In this document: positions 7,734 to 15,086 of the stretch, piece after piece
How positions within the stretch are numbered: position 1 is the stretch's first letter
Layout: the number at the start of each line of letters is the position of its first letter
Assembly (NCBI GenBank): GCA_020353115.1
Contig: CP070687.1
Coordinates: 1,501,029-1,517,249 of the forward strand
Direction: 5' to 3'
DNA: 16,221 bases
DNA from: Bacteroidales bacterium
GTDB taxonomy: Bacteria > Bacteroidota > Bacteroidia > Bacteroidales > VadinHA17
The notes under the pieces: generated by a model
Database searches by the model: none
The model's input: only the letters and a program-made list of their open reading frames with translations
Told to the model about the DNA's origin: nothing
Program-made: the position numbers and the translations under genes

Positions 7734-7791
7734 AAATAAGAGTCCAGAATATGCTCTGGGGTTTTATACAAATTTATTTGTCATTTTTTCT

Positions 7792-9306
7792 GTGATTAAT
7801 ATCAAAGACATATTTAACTATTCCGAGGAAAATCCACTCCTGTTTACCCGGATCTACTTCTGGATATTCTTTACAATACTCCTTCTTCTCTATTCAATTA
7901 TTTACAGACGAAAAGCCTTGCGAAACGTTTACCTGTTTCTGATGAGTCTGTTTTTCTATTTTAAATCCGGCGGCTATTTTTTCTCTTTGCTGATAATTTC
8001 AACGGTTGTTGATTATACGGTCGGACTCCTGATACATCAATCAAAATCGACTCCGGTGCGGAAATTATATGTAGCCCTTAGCCTGTTGGTAAACCTTGGT
8101 ATGCTGGCTTATTTTAAATATACTTATTTTCTGACCGATGTTTTCAATCAGGTTTTTAACGGCCAGGTGGAGACGGTAAATATCCTGGCCAGGTGGAGCA
8201 ATAATTATCTCGGAAGTCACTTCGATATTTCCAGGATCATACTCCCGGTAGGAATCTCCTTCTTTACCTTCCAGACCATAAGCTATACTCTGGATGTGTA
8301 TCGGGGTAAAGTGGAACCGGTAAGAAATATCCTCGATTTCGGGTTTTATGTATCCTTTTTCCCCCAGCTGGTTGCCGGACCAATTGTCAGGGCCGCTGAT
8401 TTCATTCCACAACTTTACCGTGAATTTGAACTTTCTGTAAGAGAGATGGGACATGCATTTTTCTTAATCCTGAGCGGACTGGTTAAAAAGATGCTGATAT
8501 CAGACTATATCTCAATAAATTTCGTGGACCGCGTGTTTTCCGATCCCCTTGCCTATACAGGTTTTGAAAACCTGATGGGAGTATATGGCTATTCCCTTCA
8601 GATCTATTGTGATTTTTCAGGTTATACGGATATAGCCATTGGAGTTGGACTTCTACTGGGTTTCAGGTTACCTGTCAACTTCAATTCTCCCTACAAGGCA
8701 GGGAACATAAGTAATTTCTGGAAACGATGGCATATTTCACTTTCATCCTGGTTAAGAGATTATCTGTATATTCCCCTTGGGGGCAGCCGAAAAGGAAGGA
8801 TCAGAACTGGCGTAAACCTTTTAATTACGATGCTGCTGGGCGGGCTCTGGCACGGAGCCAGCCTGCGTTTTGTTATATGGGGCGGGTTACATGGAGTCGG
8901 ATTGGTCTTCCATAAATTGTGGTTAAGATTTTTTCCCGTGAAACGAAAACCATCCCGCTTACGAAAATTTCTTACCGTATTCCTGACCTTTCATTTTGTA
9001 ACTCTGCTCTGGATCGTTTTCCGGGCCGATAACTTGTCCATTGCAAGAAATATGGTTGAACAGATATTGTATCATTTCAGCCCGGACCTTATTCCGCAAA
9101 TGATCTGGTCATACAAACTGGTATTTTCGATTATTACGGCCGGATTTATAATCCATTGGCTGCCATCATCCTTCAAGGATAAATACCGGGGTTTCTTTAT
9201 CCGCATTCCCTTATATGTTAAAATCATCATTTTTATCGTAGTTATCATCATTATTTACCAGGCCAAATCATCCGTGATCCAGCCGTTTATCTATTTCCAG
9301 TTTTAA
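7792..9306 (+). CDS. MBOAT family O-acyltransferase (AlgI/DltB-like)
   Basis: This is an integral inner-membrane acyltransferase that would move acyl groups, most likely acetyl, from a cytoplasmic donor across the membrane onto an extracytoplasmic acceptor. The 504-residue protein has many hydrophobic segments, from 21-37 to about 477-488. It shows the AlgI-like signatures FPQLVAGPIVR (190-200), YCDFSGYTDIAIG (272-284) and SNFWKRWHISLSSWLRDYLY (307-326), then GGLWHGA (350-356). H354 is the conserved catalytic-type histidine, with H314 and H367 nearby. The start is GTG at 7792; no in-frame ATG occurs before residue 51, which already lies within the membrane region. The upstream sequence is the hairpin cluster and a T6 run, with no Shine-Dalgarno sequence. 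Pairing with the SGNH gene upstream suggests surface glycan O-acylation. The acceptor is not identifiable; this is not specifically alginate or teichoic acid chemistry. Confidence 0.93.
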   Translation: MINIKDIFNYSEENPLLFTRIYFWIFFTILLLLYSIIYRRKALRNVYLFLMSLFFYFKSGGYFFSLLIISTVVDYTVGLLIHQSKSTPVRKLYVALSLLVNLGMLAYFKYTYFLTDVFNQVFNGQVETVNILARWSNNYLGSHFDISRIILPVGISFFTFQTISYTLDVYRGKVEPVRNILDFGFYVSFFPQLVAGPIVRAADFIPQLYREFELSVREMGHAFFLILSGLVKKMLISDYISINFVDRVFSDPLAYTGFENLMGVYGYSLQIYCDFSGYTDIAIGVGLLLGFRLPVNFNSPYKAGNISNFWKRWHISLSSWLRDYLYIPLGGSRKGRIRTGVNLLITMLLGGLWHGASLRFVIWGGLHGVGLVFHKLWLRFFPVKRKPSRLRKFLTVFLTFHFVTLLWIVFRADNLSIARNMVEQILYHFSPDLIPQMIWSYKLVFSIITAGFIIHWLPSSFKDKYRGFFIRIPLYVKIIIFIVVIIIIYQAKSSVIQPFIYFQF

Positions 9307-9320
9307 TTTTGACCTTTTTG

Positions 9321-9328
9321 TATATTTG
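9321..9328 (+). promoter_or_regulatory. Possible Bacteroidota -7 element upstream of the GT2 gene
   Basis: TATATTTG is a full match to TAnnTTTG, located 22 bases before the ATG at 9350. It would give a short leader. A clear -33 TTG at normal spacing is missing, so the site is only probable. It could start a transcript for the GT2, methyltransferase and large membrane protein genes independently of the MBOAT gene. Confidence 0.45.
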
Positions 9329-9349
9329 TTTGGTTAATATATTGCGTTA

Positions 9350-10303
9350 ATGTCTGCAACGAAAGCAAATCCGCATCTCAGCATCGTTATTCCCCTTTAT
9401 AATGAGGAAAACAACCTTGAAGAGCTCTATGAAGAGTTGGTTGCGGTGTTGAAAACCATGGGAAAGAGTTACGAGATCGTATTTATAGATGATGGAAGCA
9501 GGGATAAATCCTTCGAAATCGTACGGAAACTGTATAACCATGATAAAAGGATTACCGGTCTGTCTCTATCGAGAAATTTCGGTCACCAGGTTGCTCTTGT
9601 TGCAGGAATGGAATATGCTTCGGGAGATGTGGTTGTTATGATGGATGCCGATTTTCAGCATCCTCCTGAACTTATCACCCTGCTATACCAGAAATATTCA
9701 GAGGGATTTGATATAGTTAATACCCGAAGGGTGGAAACGGAGGGTATCCGGATCTTCAAACGGCTGACTTCATGGCTGTATTACAAGCTTATCAATTTTC
9801 TTTCCGATATGAAAATCGAAGCTTCATCTTCCGATTTCCGGTTAATGAACAGGCGATCTGTGGATGCATTTCTCCGGTTTCAGGAAAGAAACAGGTTTAA
9901 CAGGGGATTGATAACCTGGATGGGATTTAAGCAGGAAATTGTTGAATACAAAGCACCCACAAGGCTCAGGGGACGTTCCAAATATACATTGCGGAAAATG
10001 ATGAGCCTGGGACTGGATGGTATAACTTCGTTCTCTTCCAAACCGCTGCGTATTTCATTTTATACAGGTCTTTTTATATTCCTTGCCGGAATAGCATATG
10101 CTGTTTTTGCTATTATCAATCATTTCCGGGGGATGAATATTCCCGGCTGGACATCAACCATACTCATCATCCTGCTGGTAGGGGGATTCCAGCTTTTAAG
10201 CCTCGGTATAATCGGTGAGTATATTGCACGGATCTATAGCGAATCAAAATCCCGACCCATATATTTCCTGAAGGATAAAACCGGGAATGAAAATGAAAAC
10301 TGA
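9350..10303 (+). CDS. Family 2 glycosyltransferase, GtrB/ArnC/DPM1-like polyprenyl-phosphate type
   Basis: The enzyme is predicted to transfer a sugar from a nucleotide donor to undecaprenyl phosphate at the cytoplasmic face of the inner membrane. The GT-A domain starts with LSIVIPLYNEENN (10-22), DDGS lies at 47-50, SLSRNFGHQVALVAGMEYA at 72-90, and the metal-binding DAD of MMDADFQHPPE at 99-101. SSDFRLMNR (160-168) and RLRGRSKYTLRKM (205-217) are typical of the DPM1/GtrB subgroup. Two membrane segments follow at about 234-256 and 268-292, matching the GtrB/ArnC layout. Length (317) is normal and the ATG start is supported by the conserved N-terminus. The lipid-linked sugar made here would be a donor for GT-C enzymes, of which one clear and one possible example are nearby. 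Which sugar is used cannot be read from the sequence. Confidence 0.93.
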   Translation: MSATKANPHLSIVIPLYNEENNLEELYEELVAVLKTMGKSYEIVFIDDGSRDKSFEIVRKLYNHDKRITGLSLSRNFGHQVALVAGMEYASGDVVVMMDADFQHPPELITLLYQKYSEGFDIVNTRRVETEGIRIFKRLTSWLYYKLINFLSDMKIEASSSDFRLMNRRSVDAFLRFQERNRFNRGLITWMGFKQEIVEYKAPTRLRGRSKYTLRKMMSLGLDGITSFSSKPLRISFYTGLFIFLAGIAYAVFAIINHFRGMNIPGWTSTILIILLVGGFQLLSLGIIGEYIARIYSESKSRPIYFLKDKTGNENEN

Positions 10304-10346
10304 AATTCAGGAACGGTATACCGGGTCCGTACGAAAATAATTCCCC

Positions 10347-11204
10347 ATGATCATTTCCACCCAATGCCTGGTTTGCCACAGTACGGAATCAAAAATCATC
10401 TATTCCGGGCGTCTTATAAAGTGCCTCGGTTGCGGGTTTGTTACCGCAAATCTGGACAGGAACAGGATTGATCCTGAATGGATATATTCCGAAGAATATT
10501 TCAGAGGGGAGGAATACCTTGACTATGTTGGTGATAAAAAGATTATTCAAAAGAATTTCGGACGCCGGATAAGGTATATAATTGATAATATTGATGTCGA
10601 AAGTTTTACATCTGTTCTGGAAATCGGTTGTGCATATGGCTTTTTTGGTGAAATGATCCGGCATCACTTTCCCGGAACAACCTACCTCGGACTGGATATT
10701 GCGGAAAAACCGATAAAATACGCGGGAGAAATCCTAAATCTTGATACGTTGAAAATTGATTACCTGGATTTCAGGAGTAAAGAAAACTATACAGATGTGT
10801 TTATGTGGGATGTGATTGAACATCTTTTGCGCCCTGACCTGGTAGTTGAGAAAATTCATTCGGAACTTAAAAGCAACGGCAGGCTATATATCACTACCGG
10901 AGACATCGGAGCCGTGATCCCAAGAATCAGAAAAGCAAAATGGAGGCATATCCATCCTCCCACACACCTGAATCATTTTTCATCGGAAACGCTTACAAAA
11001 TTGCTGGAAAGCAGGGGATTCAGGATCACCAAAATATCATACCCGTTCATTTACAGAGGATTGAAACAGATATTTTATTCACTTTTTTTACTTGGCAAGA
11101 ATCCATGGAAGGTTGTGAGGACAATTTTTAATCACATCCCCGGTGAAATATATTTACCGTTAAATACCTTTGATACGATGTTTGTGATCGCTGTCCGGCA
11201 ATGA
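10347..11204 (+). CDS. Class I SAM-dependent methyltransferase with N-terminal zinc ribbon
   Basis: This cytoplasmic protein (285 residues) begins with a four-cysteine ribbon: C7/C10 and C26/C29 as CLVC and CLGC, probably binding zinc. A Rossmann-fold methyltransferase follows. Motif I is VLEIGCAYGFFGE (90-102), the acidic strand end is GLDIAE (115-120), and motif IV-like MWDVIEHL is at 153-160. The PPTHLNHFS segment at 204-212 is common in Methyltransf_23-type enzymes, many of which act in surface polysaccharide or natural-product pathways. It sits 43 bases after the GT2 gene and overlaps the next gene by four bases (ATGA), indicating a shared, probably coupled, transcript. Methylation of a sugar nucleotide or glycan intermediate is a reasonable inference. 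The substrate is unknown, and the ribbon may bind a partner or substrate. Confidence 0.87.
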   Translation: MIISTQCLVCHSTESKIIYSGRLIKCLGCGFVTANLDRNRIDPEWIYSEEYFRGEEYLDYVGDKKIIQKNFGRRIRYIIDNIDVESFTSVLEIGCAYGFFGEMIRHHFPGTTYLGLDIAEKPIKYAGEILNLDTLKIDYLDFRSKENYTDVFMWDVIEHLLRPDLVVEKIHSELKSNGRLYITTGDIGAVIPRIRKAKWRHIHPPTHLNHFSSETLTKLLESRGFRITKISYPFIYRGLKQIFYSLFLLGKNPWKVVRTIFNHIPGEIYLPLNTFDTMFVIAVRQ

Positions 11205-13564
11205 GGGATTTACTTATGAAAAAAGAGAATTTTCTTAATACATCCACCGGAGTACTGCTGACGCTTATTTTATCGGTGCTTGTACTGTTTATACTCTTTG
11301 GAGAGTTACTGAAATCTCCGAATACGGTCTATTTTGCCGGTGACGGAGATGGTCTTCAAAGCTATTACGGGACACTTTACCATGTTTTGCATGATACCAC
11401 TTATTCCAGGACATATGGGATGAATCATCCCTATGGTGAAATGGTCCTCTTTACAGGCAATCAACCGGTTATCGCAAATACCGTAAAATGGATAAGTGAA
11501 CATATCATTGACATATCTGACCATACCATGGCGATTGTAAATCTGTTAATGCTGTTTTCGATCGTTATTGCAGCGATTATCCTTTTTTTGATATTGCGGC
11601 ACTTTAATTTGCCGGTAACGGTTTCGGTGATCCTTGGTGTGGCCATTCCTTTTCTTTCTCCCCAGATTGGAAGGCTGGGCGGACATTTTTCCCTTACGTA
11701 TGTATTTTTCATACCGCTGATGATTTACCTGTTCATCCTGTTTTATAAGAAAAGGTCCTATCCGATAACGTCTTTTATAGGCATGCTTACTCTTCTTGCT
11801 GCATTTACCCACTTCTATTTTCTGGGATTTTTTGGATTGCTCTTTGTATTTTACTGGATTGTATTAATAGTCAGGAGAAGAGAGGAATTTGGTAAAGTTC
11901 GCTTTTTCCTGCCGCATATTTTTCTCCAGTTCATCTTACCCGTACTCATCGTCCAGTTTTTTTCGATCTCATTTGATGATATATCCGACCGGACCTCTAG
12001 TCCATGGGGGATCCTTTACCTCCGTGCCTATCCGGAGAGCGTCTTCCTGCCAGTTGGGAAACCCTATGGCAGGTTTCTGGACAGGATAATGACATTCAAT
12101 CATATTGACTGGGAAGGATGGGCGTATACAGGCTTCGTGGCTGCGGTTGGCTTTATCGTTGTACTTACTGGTATTGTAAGGAAGATGATCCGTAAGGAAT
12201 TCACTTCAATCCTTTCCGTATCGGATAATATGCTACTGAACATTTTTTTCTGGGCTTCCTTTGCCGGCTTGTTGTATTCTTTTGGACTTCCGTTTATCCT
12301 TGGCCTGGAAAGATTGCTGGATTACATGGGTCCCCTCCGGCAGATGAGAGGTATAGCCCGTTTCTCCTGGTTATTTTTCTATGTTATGAATATCCTTACC
12401 TTCTACCTGCTATGGAATTGGTACAGGGAAAAGAAATATCCAGGTCTCGCCCGGATGATACTGTTTGCCTCCCTGGCTTTTGTCTCATACGATGCCTGGT
12501 TAAATTCCAGGAGCATGGAGTATTATATGAACAACCGTATTCCTGCCCTGGACGACAGGGAGAACAAATTACCGGAGAACCAGTGGGTATACCGGATAGA
12601 TCCTTTAAATTATCAGGCTATCATACCTGTACCTTATTTCCACATCGGATCGGAAAACCTGTGGATACTGACAAAATGCGATGTATTGAAACATACCTAT
12701 ATTGCATCTTTAAAAACGGGTCTCCCAACTACAGGTGTTTTACTGAGCAGGACATCCATAGGGCAATCATACCGTAATATAGAAATGATGCTTGAACCCT
12801 ACCGCGATCCCGCCGTTCTGGCGGATATGCCGAACCGGAAACCATTCCTTATCCTTGCAATGAAATGCGGGGAGATCAGCGAAACGGAAAAAAACCTTCT
12901 ATCTGAATCTGAATTTTTAACGGGAAATGACAGGTTTGAACTCTATTCTATTCGTTATAATACGCTGGCCCGGCTAGCCGAACGGAAAAGAGATGAAGTA
13001 CTGCAGGAATATAAGGAACTGCGACTCATCGAAAAAGACGGTTTTATGGTGACCGATTCCTTGTGTGATTTCTATTACAACGGATTTGAAGAAGCGGGAA
13101 GCAACCGGGCATATTACGGTGAACACGGGTATGAAGGAGACCTGGCAGAATATAATACGGTTTTCTGGGATTCACTGCCATGGGCAGGGGGCGATTCAGT
13201 GTATGTTTGTTCATTCTGGCTTGACAATGCACGTAAAGATCTGCTCCCCAGGTCTACCATCGAATTTGCACTGACCGATTCTTCCGGAGAACTCATACAT
13301 GCCGAATACAAAAACCTCGGAAATCTTTACACGTTGCTCGACGGCGAATGGGCTCTGCTGGAACATACACTAATCTCAGGCACTCCCGGCAACAAACTGA
13401 AAATTACTATTTGGAATCACGATCTGAGAAAAGAGAAGATATTTTTTGACGAACTGATTGTCCGGCCATCAACACAGCATGTTTTCCGTGAATTCGAAGG
13501 AGGAATAATGAAGAACAACCGGCTGTATTATACAAGGGTGTCTGAAACCGGAAATTCGCATTAA
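11201..13564 (+). CDS. Large multi-pass membrane protein, possible GT-C/YfhO-like glycosyltransferase with C-terminal beta domain
   Basis: I do not recognise this 787-residue protein with certainty. After residue 17 a first membrane segment (about 17-37) leads into an extracytoplasmic loop with an acidic FAGDGDGLQ motif (45-53). This resembles the catalytic loop position in GT-C enzymes. About ten more hydrophobic segments follow up to about residue 430. HFSLTYVFFIPLMIYLF (162-178), FTHFYFLGFFGLLF (202-215) and MRGIARFSW (382-390) resemble YfhO or DUF6311-like proteins. Residues about 435-640 are soluble. About 650-775 look beta-sandwich-like and end in IFFDELIV, a pattern seen in carbohydrate-binding modules. 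Start ATG 11201 overlaps the methyltransferase stop (ATGA); M6 at 11216 is an alternative. By context it may transfer a lipid-linked sugar outside the membrane. The extent of the gene is secure; the function is tentative. Confidence 0.72.
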   Translation: MRDLLMKKENFLNTSTGVLLTLILSVLVLFILFGELLKSPNTVYFAGDGDGLQSYYGTLYHVLHDTTYSRTYGMNHPYGEMVLFTGNQPVIANTVKWISEHIIDISDHTMAIVNLLMLFSIVIAAIILFLILRHFNLPVTVSVILGVAIPFLSPQIGRLGGHFSLTYVFFIPLMIYLFILFYKKRSYPITSFIGMLTLLAAFTHFYFLGFFGLLFVFYWIVLIVRRREEFGKVRFFLPHIFLQFILPVLIVQFFSISFDDISDRTSSPWGILYLRAYPESVFLPVGKPYGRFLDRIMTFNHIDWEGWAYTGFVAAVGFIVVLTGIVRKMIRKEFTSILSVSDNMLLNIFFWASFAGLLYSFGLPFILGLERLLDYMGPLRQMRGIARFSWLFFYVMNILTFYLLWNWYREKKYPGLARMILFASLAFVSYDAWLNSRSMEYYMNNRIPALDDRENKLPENQWVYRIDPLNYQAIIPVPYFHIGSENLWILTKCDVLKHTYIASLKTGLPTTGVLLSRTSIGQSYRNIEMMLEPYRDPAVLADMPNRKPFLILAMKCGEISETEKNLLSESEFLTGNDRFELYSIRYNTLARLAERKRDEVLQEYKELRLIEKDGFMVTDSLCDFYYNGFEEAGSNRAYYGEHGYEGDLAEYNTVFWDSLPWAGGDSVYVCSFWLDNARKDLLPRSTIEFALTDSSGELIHAEYKNLGNLYTLLDGEWALLEHTLISGTPGNKLKITIWNHDLRKEKIFFDELIVRPSTQHVFREFEGGIMKNNRLYYTRVSETGNSH

Positions 13565-13649
13565 CCGGTAATCACACAACTTCGACCACAAAGTCGCCCC
13601 GCTGTTTTAATCATCCACCTCCAGGCGCAGGAATCGGATTTTGTATTCA
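13565..13649. other. Convergent intergenic region
   Basis: This gap of 85 bases lies between the ends of the membrane-protein gene (+) and the radical SAM gene (-). A CGAC/GTCG pair (13583-13586 with 13593-13596) is the only stem seen. It is too short and lacks an adjacent T run on either strand, so no terminator is called. Confidence 0.3.
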
Positions 13650-15077
13650 TTAAAAGAGAATGAATTGATTTCCGGTGGTTCCTTTCCGAAAATATTTCCT
13701 GTAAACCTTGCGCAGGAACAGGTATATTTTATTCCCGGTCGTTCCATCGAAGGAGGATTGCATAAATCGGGCAAGGTTTTTTCCCGAATCAAGCAGAAGG
13801 TTTCGGCGGTCGGCACTCAATGCATGATAATATCCCTGTTTGCGGGCCAGTTCAATTGCCTGTAATCTTTCGTTGTATACGAATTCAGGTGTTTCAAATA
13901 TAATTCTCGGGTCAACCGTATGGAATTCGTAGCCCGGTTTTCCGGTAAGCCAGGTTCCACGGGTGTTTACATATTCCCATACTTCCGTGTCCCTGTAAGG
14001 CAGTATAGGGTAGAATTCGATTCCATTCAATCCCGAATTTCCAGCGAATTCAATGGATTCTTTTATGGTATTCAATGTATCACCCGGGTTGCCTATCATA
14101 AATTGTCCCATGACATCTATTCCGGCCTTCCTGAGGATCCGGATACCATCCGAGATCGTCTCTATTGTAGTATTCTTGCCCATTTTCTGCAATACTTCGT
14201 TGTTAGCCGATTCGATCCCGATGCTTACACTGTAACAGCCCGATTGTTTCATTTTCCCGGCGATCTTTTCGTTTATCCTGTCTGCCCGTACCGATGTTGA
14301 CCAGATAATTCCGTATCTGTTTTCAATCAGATAATTGCATATTTTTTCCACCCGCTTCAGGTCAATGTTAAATGTGTCATCGTTAAAAACGAATGATTTC
14401 ATTGAGTAATTGGTAAGCAGCATTGCAATTTCCGAGATAACATTTTCGGCCGACCGTTTCCTCCATTTATTCGTCCAGATGGAATGGGAGTTACAGAATG
14501 CACAGCGGTAAGGACATCCCCTGCTGGTAATCAGCCGGTGATGTGGGTAGCGGTTTGTTTTAAAAAGATCATAAGCCGGGAAAGGAATCTGATCGATCTC
14601 CTTTATTAGTTCCCGTGAAGGATTTTTCCTGGTTTTACCCTTTTCATCCTTGTAGATCAATCCGTTAATTTTTGTAATCGGCAGTTTCCCTTTCAGGAAT
14701 GAAATTAACTCGCTGAAGGTTACCTCACCTTCACCTACGATGGCATAATCAAAAGGATAACCCGTAATTGCCCCTTCGAGATATGTGGAAGGGTGCGATC
14801 CACCAATACAAATAGGCAGGGAAGGATATTTTTTACGGAGTAATTCTGCAATGGAATACGCTTCTTTAAATGTTTGACTGGTTGCTGTAATACCGACAAG
14901 ATCAAACGTTGTGTTGTAAAAAGATGTTTTTGCCTTTTTCCCGTCTGTCCGTGTATCCAACAGGATGAAATGAAGATCCGGATGTTCGCTCCTTGCATAG
15001 GATACAATGTATCCCAATCCCAGGTGGATTGCGGGTTCCTTAATTTCCCTGTTTGGATTGATAAGGCCAATCTTCAT
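13650..15077 (-). CDS. Radical SAM protein with N-terminal B12-binding-type domain
   Basis: The 475-residue protein has a cobalamin-binding-like Rossmann domain (about 1-130), then a radical SAM domain (about 175-400). The cluster motif is C188-x3-C192-x2-C195 in SRGCPYRCAFC, which would hold the SAM-binding [4Fe-4S] cluster. FVFNDDTFN (229-237) and GIESANNEVLQKMGK (287-301) are typical of class B radical SAM methylases and relatives (BchE/HpnP/HpnR-like). IGGSHPS (91-97) and YAIVGEGEVTF (111-121) fit the B12-binding domain. Where a DxHxxG motif might be expected, the sequence reads DTRTDG (41-46), so the lower-ligand histidine is absent; this is common in this class. The start is ATG at 15077, nine bases after the stop of the upstream glycosyltransferase gene, implying one operon. 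A methylase or other C-C chemistry on a lipid or glycan is possible; the substrate is unknown. Confidence 0.9.
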   Translation of the reverse strand: MKIGLINPNREIKEPAIHLGLGYIVSYARSEHPDLHFILLDTRTDGKKAKTSFYNTTFDLVGITATSQTFKEAYSIAELLRKKYPSLPICIGGSHPSTYLEGAITGYPFDYAIVGEGEVTFSELISFLKGKLPITKINGLIYKDEKGKTRKNPSRELIKEIDQIPFPAYDLFKTNRYPHHRLITSRGCPYRCAFCNSHSIWTNKWRKRSAENVISEIAMLLTNYSMKSFVFNDDTFNIDLKRVEKICNYLIENRYGIIWSTSVRADRINEKIAGKMKQSGCYSVSIGIESANNEVLQKMGKNTTIETISDGIRILRKAGIDVMGQFMIGNPGDTLNTIKESIEFAGNSGLNGIEFYPILPYRDTEVWEYVNTRGTWLTGKPGYEFHTVDPRIIFETPEFVYNERLQAIELARKQGYYHALSADRRNLLLDSGKNLARFMQSSFDGTTGNKIYLFLRKVYRKYFRKGTTGNQFILF

Positions 15078-15086
15078 CTTAAAAAG

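Larger units (their letters stand above)
7617..7781. repeat. Cluster of inverted repeats (composite palindromic intergenic element)
   Basis: Almost the whole gap between the SGNH and MBOAT genes consists of successive inverted repeats. In order: AGGATTA/TAATCCT (7617-7623 with 7629-7635); an 11-position stem (7637-7647 with 7654-7664); a two-part stem (7675-7709); CCGCAGC/GCTGCGG (7718-7724 with 7727-7733); CCAGA/TCTGG (7744-7748 with 7755-7759); and ACAAAT/ATTTGT (7768-7773 with 7776-7781), which is followed by a T6 run. The core is more GC-rich than its surroundings. From memory, and unchecked, CCGCAGCTTGCTGCGG-type palindromes recur between genes of uncultured Bacteroidota. The element could be a REP/MITE-like repeat or an mRNA structure controlling the downstream gene. 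A 62-codon frame crosses it but shows no protein character. Confidence 0.65.

Noticed and set aside
7607..7795. A 62-codon + strand frame overlapping the end of the SGNH gene and running to the MBOAT start
   Set aside because: It begins with TTG, runs straight through the inverted-repeat cluster, has no recognisable protein features, and its sequence is explained by the repeat.
10314..10323. Ten-base palindrome CGGTATACCG upstream of the methyltransferase
   Set aside because: Palindromes of this length are expected several times by chance in 16 kb, and nothing else marks it as an operator.
13583..13596. Possible terminator hairpin between the convergent membrane-protein and radical SAM genes
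   Set aside because: The stem has only four pairs and no adjacent T run on either strand.
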